DNA of 64,000 nucleotides, from positions 1 to 64,000 of the forward strand of contig NZ_WBSN01000003.1 of NCBI RefSeq assembly GCF_009299475.1, in the 5' to 3' direction. The first letter of the stretch is position 1. The number at the start of each line of letters is the position of its first letter. The notes beneath the pieces were generated by a model that worked only from the letters and a program-made list of their open reading frames with translations, did no database searches and was not told the DNA's origin. Origin of the DNA: Bifidobacterium avesanii. GTDB lineage: Bacteria > Actinomycetota > Actinomycetes > Actinomycetales > Bifidobacteriaceae. Positions 26,855 through 33,302 of the stretch are shown one piece after another. Position numbers and translations under genes: made by a program.

Positions 26855-26890
26855 AAAAACCCGCGGAACGTTGCCATTCCGCGGGTTTTC
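26855..26890 (-). terminator. terminator of the tRNA operon
   Basis: On the minus strand, AACCCGCGGAA pairs with TTCCGCGGGTT around an eight-base loop and is followed by TTTTT (bases 26859-26855). It lies just after tRNA-Ala. Confidence 0.9.
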
Positions 26891-26898
26891 TCTAAAAG

Positions 26899-26971
26899 TG
26901 GAGCTAAGGGGATTCGAACCCCTGACCCTCTCCATGCCATGGAGATGCGCTACCAGCTGCGCCATAGCCCC
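26899..26971 (-). tRNA. tRNA-Ala (GGC)
   Basis: Acceptor GGGGCTA pairs with TAGCTCC, discriminator A; D-arm GGCGCAGCTGGTAGCGC; anticodon arm TCTCC-ATGGCAT-GGAGA gives GGC; T-arm has GGTTCGAATCC. The 3' CCA is not encoded. Last gene of a four-tRNA operon. Confidence 0.95.
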
Positions 26972-26987
26972 GTAATTCGCCATTGGG

Positions 26988-27060
26988 TGGGCGATGTAGG
27001 AATCGAACCTACGACCCCTTCGGTGTGAACGAAGTGCGCTAGCCGCTGCGCCAATCGCCC
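26988..27060 (-). tRNA. tRNA-Val (CAC)
   Basis: Acceptor GGGCGAT/ATCGCCC, discriminator A; anticodon arm CTTCG-TTCACAC-CGAAG gives CAC; T-loop TTCGATT. The 3' CCA is not encoded. Confidence 0.93.
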
Positions 27061-27106
27061 GATCCCTTACGGTATTCAGTTGTAGGCCGGATTGCTCCGA
27101 CTTGCG

Positions 27107-27178
27107 TGGGCGATACAAGATTCGAACTTGTGACCCCTTCCGTGTCAGGGAAGTGCGCTACCTCTGCGCCAACCGCCC
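27107..27178 (-). tRNA. tRNA-Val (GAC)
   Basis: Acceptor GGGCGGT/ATCGCCC with one G-U pair; anticodon arm CTTCC-CTGACAC-GGAAG gives GAC; T-loop TTCGAAT. It closely resembles the neighbouring tRNA-Val (CAC) and may have arisen by local duplication. Confidence 0.93.
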
Positions 27179-27187
27179 GGGTCTGCG

Positions 27188-27260
27188 AGCGGACAACGGG
27201 ACTCGAACCCGCGGTCTCAACCTTGGCAAGGTTGCGCTTTACCAACTAAGCTATGTCCGC
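27188..27260 (-). tRNA. tRNA-Gly (GCC)
   Basis: Acceptor GCGGACA/TGTCCGC, discriminator T; anticodon arm CAACC-TTGCCAA-GGTTG gives GCC; T-loop TTCGAGT. First gene of the minus-strand tRNA operon, only ten bases before tRNA-Val (GAC). Confidence 0.95.
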
Positions 27261-27352
27261 ATGCTGCCTTGTGAGCAACAGACAGATAATTTACGCCAAG
27301 GGTCCGCCAGACGCAAATCCCCGCGTGTCGCGTTGGGTCGGGCGGAAAACGA

Positions 27353-27395
27353 ACGAGCCCGTCGGCGCTGGATTGGAGGGCGCCGACGGGCTCGT
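27353..27395 (-). terminator. 16-bp perfect hairpin terminator
   Basis: ACGAGCCCGTCGGCGC (27353-27368) pairs perfectly with 27380-27395; on the minus strand it is followed by TCGTTTTCC. It ends the small gene at 27419 before the tRNA operon. Confidence 0.8.
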
Positions 27396-27418
27396 GAAAG
27401 TGTTTCCCGATGCGGGAA

Positions 27419-27742
27419 TCAGCCGCGCTTCTCGACCAGTTCCTCCGAGGCCTTGTCGAGCGTGGCCATGATGGCGGTCTGCGCGTCCTTCACGTAGGCG
27501 AAGCCGTTCGCGGCCGAGAACTTGGCCTTCGTGGAGGCCTCCTCGGACACGGCGCGGGTCACGCGGGCGATGGCCACCAGCACGTTGGGCAGCTGGGAGT
27601 CGGGCGCGTCGTTGCCAAGCTCGCTGTAGAAGCGGATGGTCTCCACGTCGTTCGGGTTGGCATCGTTGCCGGGAGCGGCCTTGAGCGCTTCGACAATGCC
27701 ACCGAGATATTGCTTCATGGGATACTTCATTGGAATGCTCAT
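27419..27742 (-). CDS. conserved-looking small protein, unknown function
   Basis: About 107 residues from MSIPMKYPMKQYL; internal ATGs at 27730 and 27718 are alternatives because GGGAG is only two bases from the first ATG. Soluble, helix-rich; no Cys or membrane span. Sequence such as 'LPNVLVAIARVTRAVSEEASTKAKFSAANGFAYVKDAQ' looks like an all-alpha protein, but I do not recognise a family. It has its own strong terminator and lies upstream of the tRNA operon. Codon use matches its neighbours, so it is likely a real, native gene. Confidence 0.7.
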   Translation of the reverse strand: MSIPMKYPMKQYLGGIVEALKAAPGNDANPNDVETIRFYSELGNDAPDSQLPNVLVAIARVTRAVSEEASTKAKFSAANGFAYVKDAQTAIMATLDKASEELVEKRG

Positions 27743-27974
27743 GGCTCCCACGGTAGAAGCCTTTGCGCCCGTTGTGCAGCGCGTCGGGCGCGATTTTACC
27801 GTGGGGATAATTTCGGTCGGCGTGGTGCCGGTATGTGGCATGCGGCTACGTGGATTTGCCCGCTGAAACGTTGCCTCTCCTGAAGCGGCATCGAGGCGGG
27901 GTAATCATCGCGCCTCCATGGTTCCCCGGTTCCGGCTTCGGCTCCGGTGCCGAGGAACTACATTGACGGGCGAC

Positions 27975-29237
27975 TTACCGCGCGCCGGCCGCGGTGCGCC
28001 TGCGGTCGTCGATCCTGAGCCAGAACACGCAGGCGGCGGCGAGCAGCGCGAAGATCGCGCCGAAGGGTCCGAGCCAGTGCATGCCCACGGTGTCGGTCAC
28101 GAGGCCGCCCACCGCGGAGCCCACCGCGATTCCGATGTTGAACGCCATCGAGTTGAACGAGGACGCGAGGTTGAGCGAACCGGGGTACGTCTCCGCCGCC
28201 ACGTCCATGTACAGCACCTGCGACGGCGTGTTCTGCAGGTACATGAAGAAGCCCAGCACGAGCAGCAGCACGCAGCCGGCGATCGGGTTCATCACCGCGA
28301 GCGGCAGCAGCGCAAGCAGCACGGCCTGCACGAGATAGATGGGCAGCACGCGGATGAGCGGCTTCGTGCCGCGGCCGTGGTCGCCGAGCCTGCCGCTGTA
28401 CAGGTTGCTGGCGAGGCACATGAGGCCGTACGCGCTCAGCGCGATGCTCACCCAGTCGGCGGGCATGCCGATCTCGTCCTGCAGGATGGGGGAGAGGTAC
28501 GTGTAGAACACGTAGGTCGCCGCGGCGCCGCACAGCACGGCGAGGATGCCCGCCCAGATGCGCGGCTCGGTGAAGATGAAGAACTGCGCGAGGAAGCGGC
28601 TGCGCGGGCCGTAGTGGTTCTTGGGCAGCACCTTGAACATGGCCGCGATGAGCGCCACCGTCAGCGCCACGATCACGTAGAACGCCCAGCGCCAGCCGAG
28701 CGCGTTCGCCACAGCCGTGCCGACCGGGACGCCGAACACCGCGGCCACGGAGAAGCCGGAAAACACCCACGCCACGAACTTGGTGCGGTTTTTGGGGCTC
28801 GCCACGTCGTCCACGAAGGTCATGGACGTGGTGACGGTGGTGCCGGAGATGAGCGCGATGATCACGCGCGCCACGAGCAGTACCGCGTAGTTCGGGGCGA
28901 CGGCGCACAGCACGTTGCCCACGAGGAAGATCGCCATGAGCGCGGCCATCACATGGAACCGCTCGAAGCGGGAGGTCAGCGCGGCGCCGATCGGCGTGGC
29001 CGGCGCGTACACGAAGGCGAACAGGGAGACGAGTCCGCCCACGGTGGTCAGCGGCACGCCCATGCCGGTCGCGATGTCCGGCAGAATGCCGACGATGATG
29101 AACTCGCTCATGCCCAGCGCGAAGCTGATCATGATGAGGGTGACGACGGCGGGCGTGAAGAAGCGGTCGTCGCGCGGCTGCGGCGCGGCTTGGCCGCCTT
29201 GGTTGGTCTGGGTGGTGGCGTTCTGAGACATGGACAT
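27975..29237 (-). CDS. MFS exporter, DHA1/AraJ-like
   Basis: 420 residues, 12 spans. 'FALGMSEFIIVGILPDIATGMGVPLTTVGGLVSLFAFVYA' (in pieces) and 'GWRWAFYVI' match the AraJ/YdhP/arabinose-efflux DHA1 group of drug:H+ antiporters; motif A variant is 'ALTSRFERFHVM' and the motif C-like stretch 'GFSVAAVFGVPVGTAVA' supports an antiporter. ATG 29237 is used; ATG 29231 is equally possible and neither has a strong ribosome site. Substrate unknown. Single gene. Confidence 0.88.
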   Translation of the reverse strand: MSMSQNATTQTNQGGQAAPQPRDDRFFTPAVVTLIMISFALGMSEFIIVGILPDIATGMGVPLTTVGGLVSLFAFVYAPATPIGAALTSRFERFHVMAALMAIFLVGNVLCAVAPNYAVLLVARVIIALISGTTVTTSMTFVDDVASPKNRTKFVAWVFSGFSVAAVFGVPVGTAVANALGWRWAFYVIVALTVALIAAMFKVLPKNHYGPRSRFLAQFFIFTEPRIWAGILAVLCGAAATYVFYTYLSPILQDEIGMPADWVSIALSAYGLMCLASNLYSGRLGDHGRGTKPLIRVLPIYLVQAVLLALLPLAVMNPIAGCVLLLVLGFFMYLQNTPSQVLYMDVAAETYPGSLNLASSFNSMAFNIGIAVGSAVGGLVTDTVGMHWLGPFGAIFALLAAACVFWLRIDDRRRTAAGAR

Positions 29238-29454
29238 GGGCGGTTCGGTTCCGTGGGTTGCGGGCTGTTGTGCGTGTTGTGCGTTGTGCAGGCTGTTGCG
29301 CGTGCAAAAGACTGGATTTTCCGGCGATCATCCTAAGCACGGTTCCGCGCTGTCACGAAATCGCGGTCCACGGTGTGTCACGGTGCCGCAGTGCCCGGCG
29401 TACTGCGGCGTACTGTGCCCCCGTCGCTGCGGGCTGTATGGGACGGCTGATCGG

Positions 29455-29661
29455 CTACTCGGCCTTCCGAGGGCAGATTTCCGGCATTGCGGACATCCAT
29501 TCGGCCTTCCGAGGGCACCCGCCCGCCGTGCACATGCCCGTGAAACCGCGAAAAGCCTTGAAATTCGGTGGTTGGAACGGCTTTGCGCGCCGCAGCGATG
29601 CCCTTGGAAGAGGGAGTAGATGTCCGCATAACCCGAAATCCGCCCTCGGAAGGCCAAGTAC
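29455..29661. repeat. CCTTCCGAGGGCA inverted element, copy B
   Basis: Arms 29455-29517 and 29599-29661 are inverted copies. Each holds two CCTTCCGAGGGCA-like 13-mers around AGATTTCCGG...TGCGGACATC; the spacer's GCGGACATCTACTC also occurs in copy A at 9373-9586. It occupies the gap between the MFS exporter and the sensor kinase. The remainder of 29238-29709 shows no gene. Confidence 0.88.
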
Positions 29662-29709
29662 TGCGGCAAATCGGTGTTGCACAGACGCGGTGCCCGGTGT
29701 GCCGCGGCG

Positions 29710-30759
29710 TTAGTGAGCCAGCGGGATGGTCAGGCGCATGGTCGTGCCCTCGCCGGCGGTCGGCGCGGCCTCGATCCAGCCGCCGTAGCGCACGGCGATG
29801 TCGCGGGCCAGCGCGAGGCCGAGCCCGTAGCCCTGATGGTCGGAGCCGCCGCCGGCGCGGGAGAACCGGTGGAAGAGCCGCTCCGGGTCGTCTCCGAGGC
29901 CGGGGCCGTGGTCGCGGATGGTGACGACCGCCTGCCCGTGCTCGGCCGCCACGCGCACCTCGACCGAGGAGCCGGCGGGGGAATGGGCGATCGCGTTGTC
30001 GAGCACAGCCACCACGCAGCGGCGGATACCGGTTTCGCCGCCGGAGACGATCACGGGCGCGTCATGCCCGGAGCCGCCGCCGGGCAGCATCACGTCCAGC
30101 GTCACGCCGTGACTGTCCGCAAGCAGGCGGATCGAGTCGACCGCATCCTCCACGGCTTTGCCCACGTCGGTCGGCACGTTCTCCAACGCGCTCGTGGCGG
30201 CGAGCAGCAGGTCGTTGATCACGTCGTTCATGCGCGTCACGTCGTCCTTGAGGTCGTCGATCACCGGTTCGAGGGGGCGCCCGGCCTTGAGCCGATGCTC
30301 GAGCAGCTCGGTGCGCGCGCCGATCACGGCGAGCGGCGTCTTGAGCTCATGGCTCGCGTCCGCCACGAAGTTGCGCTGCAGCCGCATGGCCTCCTGGATC
30401 GGCGCGATCTCCCTGCGCGAGAAGTACCAGCCGACCACGCCCGTGGCGAGGATGATGCACACGCCGAACACCCCGATGAACAGGATCGCCTTCTTGATGT
30501 CGATCACCCACGTGCCCTGCATGATGCTCGCCGCCGTGTTGACCGTGTTCGGGTCGATGCCGTGCTCGCTGAACTCGTGCCGCGAACCGAGAATCACACC
30601 CACCACGAGCATCACCAGCCCGATCGCGGTGATGCCGCTCATGGCGACCACCATCCTCAGGCTGATGGACGATGCCGCGCGCGTGGCCTCGCGCCCGCCG
30701 CGGTCATTGCGGTCCCCGCGGCCGCGCTCGCCGCCGTTGCCGAAGATCCCCAGTGCCAT
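29710..30759 (-). CDS. two-component sensor histidine kinase
   Basis: 349 residues. Two membrane spans (~35-58 and ~90-112) enclose a ~32-residue outer loop, too short for a large sensor domain. H-box FVADASHELKTPL (His ~137), N-box VLDNAIAHS, G1 DHGPGLG, F-box LFHRFSRA, and G2 GYGLGLAL are all present. Gene starts 13 bases after the response-regulator stop, so both are cotranscribed. The unit is divergent from a FetAB-type exporter and upstream of a P-type ATPase, suggesting metal or envelope sensing, but the stimulus is inferred only. Confidence 0.93.
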   Translation of the reverse strand: MALGIFGNGGERGRGDRNDRGGREATRAASSISLRMVVAMSGITAIGLVMLVVGVILGSRHEFSEHGIDPNTVNTAASIMQGTWVIDIKKAILFIGVFGVCIILATGVVGWYFSRREIAPIQEAMRLQRNFVADASHELKTPLAVIGARTELLEHRLKAGRPLEPVIDDLKDDVTRMNDVINDLLLAATSALENVPTDVGKAVEDAVDSIRLLADSHGVTLDVMLPGGGSGHDAPVIVSGGETGIRRCVVAVLDNAIAHSPAGSSVEVRVAAEHGQAVVTIRDHGPGLGDDPERLFHRFSRAGGGSDHQGYGLGLALARDIAVRYGGWIEAAPTAGEGTTMRLTIPLAH

Positions 30760-30772
30760 GCCGATCCCCCCG

Positions 30773-31465
30773 TCACTCCTCCGGCGTGCCGATGCGGTAC
30801 CCGCGCCCGCGCACGGTCACGATGACGTCCTTCGCGGTCTTCTGCCGGATGTACGAGACGTACGTGTCGATCGTGCCGAGCACGTCGTCCGGATGGAACG
30901 CGGCGGCGAGCAACTCCTGCCGGCTGAACACGTGGTCCGGCGAGGCGCACAGCACGCGCAGCAGCGCCGATTCGGCCGCGGTGAGCCGCACGCGCGTGCC
31001 GTCGAAGCGCTCCATCTCCTCCGACTCGGCGAGGAACGTCCAGTCGCCGATCGCGTACGCGCGTTGGTTGGCGGCGGACCCGCGCAGCAGCACGCGCAGG
31101 CGGGCGTCGAGCTCCTTGAACTGGAACGGCTTGGTCACGTAGTCGTTCGCGCCGTCGTCGAGGCCGGTCACGATGTCCTCCACGCTGGACAGCGCGGTGA
31201 GCATGAGCACGGGCAGCGAGACGCCGCGGGCGCGCAGCATGCGCACGAGCTCCAGCCCGTCCATGTCCGGAAGACGACGGTCGATGATCGCCGCGTCGTA
31301 CGCGCCCGTGGTGAGCTCGCGACGGCCCGATCCGCCGTCGGTCACCCACGTGACGCGGTAGTCGTCGTCCAGCAGTTCCTTGGTGATGGCCCCGAGCCGT
31401 TCGTCGTCCTCAATGAGCAGCACCTTGGGCCTGAGCATCCGCATCGCGTTCGTCAGCTCGTCCAT
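30773..31465 (-). CDS. OmpR-family response regulator
   Basis: 230 residues; GAAGGA seven bases before the ATG. Receiver domain with acidic pocket (LLIEDDE), phospho-acceptor Asp in 'IIDRRLPDMDGLEL' (~D62) and Lys in 'VTKPFQFKEL'; winged-helix DNA-binding domain with 'LTAAESALLRVLCASPDHVFSRQELL' and 'VDTYVSYIRQK'-like recognition segment followed by RGRGYR. Partner of the kinase encoded 13 bases downstream. A direct repeat with 11-bp period in the adjacent divergent promoter region is a likely binding site. Confidence 0.93.
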   Translation of the reverse strand: MDELTNAMRMLRPKVLLIEDDERLGAITKELLDDDYRVTWVTDGGSGRRELTTGAYDAAIIDRRLPDMDGLELVRMLRARGVSLPVLMLTALSSVEDIVTGLDDGANDYVTKPFQFKELDARLRVLLRGSAANQRAYAIGDWTFLAESEEMERFDGTRVRLTAAESALLRVLCASPDHVFSRQELLAAAFHPDDVLGTIDTYVSYIRQKTAKDVIVTVRGRGYRIGTPEE

Positions 31466-31531
31466 GTCTCGTCCTTCCCCGTCCTTCTCGCGTCCCGCGA
31501 CAGTTCTCCACAATCCATTTGGCGCCGGCGT

Positions 31532-31550
31532 TTCTAAGACCATTCTAAGA
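31532..31550. promoter_or_regulatory. candidate OmpR-type operator, 11-bp-period direct repeat
   Basis: TTCTAAGA (31532-31539) is repeated exactly at 31543-31550, an 11-bp period that places both on one DNA face, the usual format for OmpR/PhoB-family regulators. It lies between the response-regulator gene and fetA, which are divergent. Confidence 0.55.
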
Positions 31551-31598
31551 AACGCGGAGGGCGCGGAATTCCGCCGATCGCTCCCTAGGATATCCAGC

Positions 31599-32432
31599 AT
31601 GAACACTGTTACTCCAATCGTGCTCGAGGCGGCGCACGTGACCTGCACCGTGCCCCAGCCCGCTCATGCCGCGCCGGCGAAGTCGCCGCGCCCGCGGGCC
31701 GTCCGGCCATGGCGCCGGGGCGCCTCGGGCGACGCCCGCTCCGAGAGCCATGCCGCCCCCGGCAAAACCGTCTTCCGAGACCTCTCGTTCACCGTCCATG
31801 GCGGCGACATCGTGGATCTCATCGGCCCGTCCGGTTCCGGCAAGTCCACGCTGCTCACCACCCTCGCGCTGCTCAACCCGCATGCCACCGCCACGCTCAC
31901 GCTCGACGGGACGGACAGCGCCGCCATGACGCCCGAGCGCTGGCGCCGGCTCGTCGCGTACCTGCCGCAGCGCCCCACGCTGATCGGCGAGACCGTGCGC
32001 GACGCGATCACCCTGCCGTTCACGCTCAAGGTCCACCAGCGCGACGACGCCGGCGCCGCGGTGAGGGAGCCCGTGCCGGACGAGGGCATGATCCGCCGCA
32101 CGCTCGACCGGGTCGGCTGCGACGACATCGAGCTCGAGCGCCCGCCGCAGGATCTGTCCGTGGGCCAGCAGGCGCGCGTGTGCATGCTGCGCACGCTGCT
32201 CACCAAGCCGCGCGTCATGCTCGCCGACGAGGTGGACGCCGGCCTCGACGACGAGAACGCCGACCGCGTGGCCGACATCCTCGCCTACGCCGCGCATCAG
32301 GGCATGGCGATCATCCGCGTGCGGCACCGCCCCGCGGACGGCCGGGCCACGCGCACATGGCGGCTCGCCGACGGGACGCTTACGGAGCTCGCCGCGCACG
32401 ACGCTCACAGCAACGAGGAGGTCGCACGATGA
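31599..32432 (+). CDS. fetA: FetA/YbbL-like ABC ATPase
   Basis: 277 residues from MNTVTPIVLEA, AGGA eight bases upstream. Walker A GPSGSGKST, Q-loop 'YLPQRPTLIG', signature LSVGQQARV, Walker B 'VMLADEVDAGLD', H-loop replaced by 'RVRHRP'. A ~40-residue Pro/Arg/Ala-rich insertion (about 20-60) splits the first strands. The next gene encodes a UPF0014 (FetB) permease whose start overlaps this stop (ATGA). FetAB exports iron in E. coli and relieves peroxide stress; the same role is probable here but the metal is not proven by sequence. Confidence 0.82.
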   Translation: MNTVTPIVLEAAHVTCTVPQPAHAAPAKSPRPRAVRPWRRGASGDARSESHAAPGKTVFRDLSFTVHGGDIVDLIGPSGSGKSTLLTTLALLNPHATATLTLDGTDSAAMTPERWRRLVAYLPQRPTLIGETVRDAITLPFTLKVHQRDDAGAAVREPVPDEGMIRRTLDRVGCDDIELERPPQDLSVGQQARVCMLRTLLTKPRVMLADEVDAGLDDENADRVADILAYAAHQGMAIIRVRHRPADGRATRTWRLADGTLTELAAHDAHSNEEVAR

Positions 32433-33232
32433 ACGACGTCGTTTCCGCCAACGCCGGCGCGTACCCGATCGACGGATGGGGGCTGCTCATCACCGTGATT
32501 CTGGTGGCCGTGGCCGCCGGCATGTCGTTCGTGATGAAGCTCGGCGTGGAGCGCCGCATGCTGTGGGCCACGCTGCGCTCGCTCGTGCAGCTGCTCGCGA
32601 TGGGCTACATCATCCGCTTCGTGATCGCGTGGAACAATCCGTGGATCTGCTTCGCGCTCATCGCCGTGATGATCGTGGCGGCCGTGCAGATCACGCTCAC
32701 GCGCGCCTCGAACATTCCCAAGGGACTGGCGCCGCAGGTGTTCCTCACGCTGCTGGTGTGCGTGATCCTGCAGATCTCGGTGGTGATCGAGCTGATCGTG
32801 CGGCCCAAGCCGTGGTACGCGCCCGCGGTGCTCGTGACCATGGCCGGCATGCTGCTGGGCAACGTGGTGGCCGCGACCGCCGTGGCCATGAGCCGCTTCT
32901 TCTCCGACATGAAGTCCCGCCGCTACGAGGTGGAGATGCTGCTCGCGCTCGGCGCCACGCCGTTCGAAGCCGCGAAGCCGTCGATCGTCTCGTCCGTGAA
33001 GATGGGCATGATCCCCACGATCTCGCAGCTCGCGTCCAGCGGCATCGTGCTCATCCCGGGCATGATGGCCGGCCAGGTGATCGCCGGCGCGGACCCGCTC
33101 ACCGCCGCTAAGTACCAGTTCGTGGTGCTCGCCGTGATCAGCGCGCTCACGCTCATCGCCGACTCGCTCATCATGGTCCTCGTCTACAGGACCTCGTTCA
33201 CCGCCCTCGACCAGTACCGCGCCGAATCTTAG
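32429..33232 (+). CDS. fetB: FetB/YbbM-like permease (UPF0014)
   Basis: 267 residues; GAGGAGGT six bases before an ATG that overlaps the fetA stop by four bases, so the two are translationally coupled. Seven spans, with the UPF0014 signatures 'LRSLVQLLAMGYIIRFV', 'GNVVAATAVAMSRF', 'LALGATPFEAAKPSIV' and 'IPGMMAGQVIAGADPLTAAKYQ'. It supplies the membrane part of the FetAB iron exporter. Cotranscribed with fetA and perhaps with the P-type ATPase 70 bp downstream. Confidence 0.9.
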   Translation: MNDVVSANAGAYPIDGWGLLITVILVAVAAGMSFVMKLGVERRMLWATLRSLVQLLAMGYIIRFVIAWNNPWICFALIAVMIVAAVQITLTRASNIPKGLAPQVFLTLLVCVILQISVVIELIVRPKPWYAPAVLVTMAGMLLGNVVAATAVAMSRFFSDMKSRRYEVEMLLALGATPFEAAKPSIVSSVKMGMIPTISQLASSGIVLIPGMMAGQVIAGADPLTAAKYQFVVLAVISALTLIADSLIMVLVYRTSFTALDQYRAES

Positions 33233-33302
33233 GGCCGCCTGAGACCGCCTTCCGTAGGGTTGCCGTGACAATTCGGACAAACAACCCGACGGAGGGCGAA
33301 AC

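Noticed and set aside
26899-27260. tRNA cluster as integration site of a mobile element
   Set aside because: No integrase, excisionase or direct repeat of a tRNA 3' end is visible within the window on either side.
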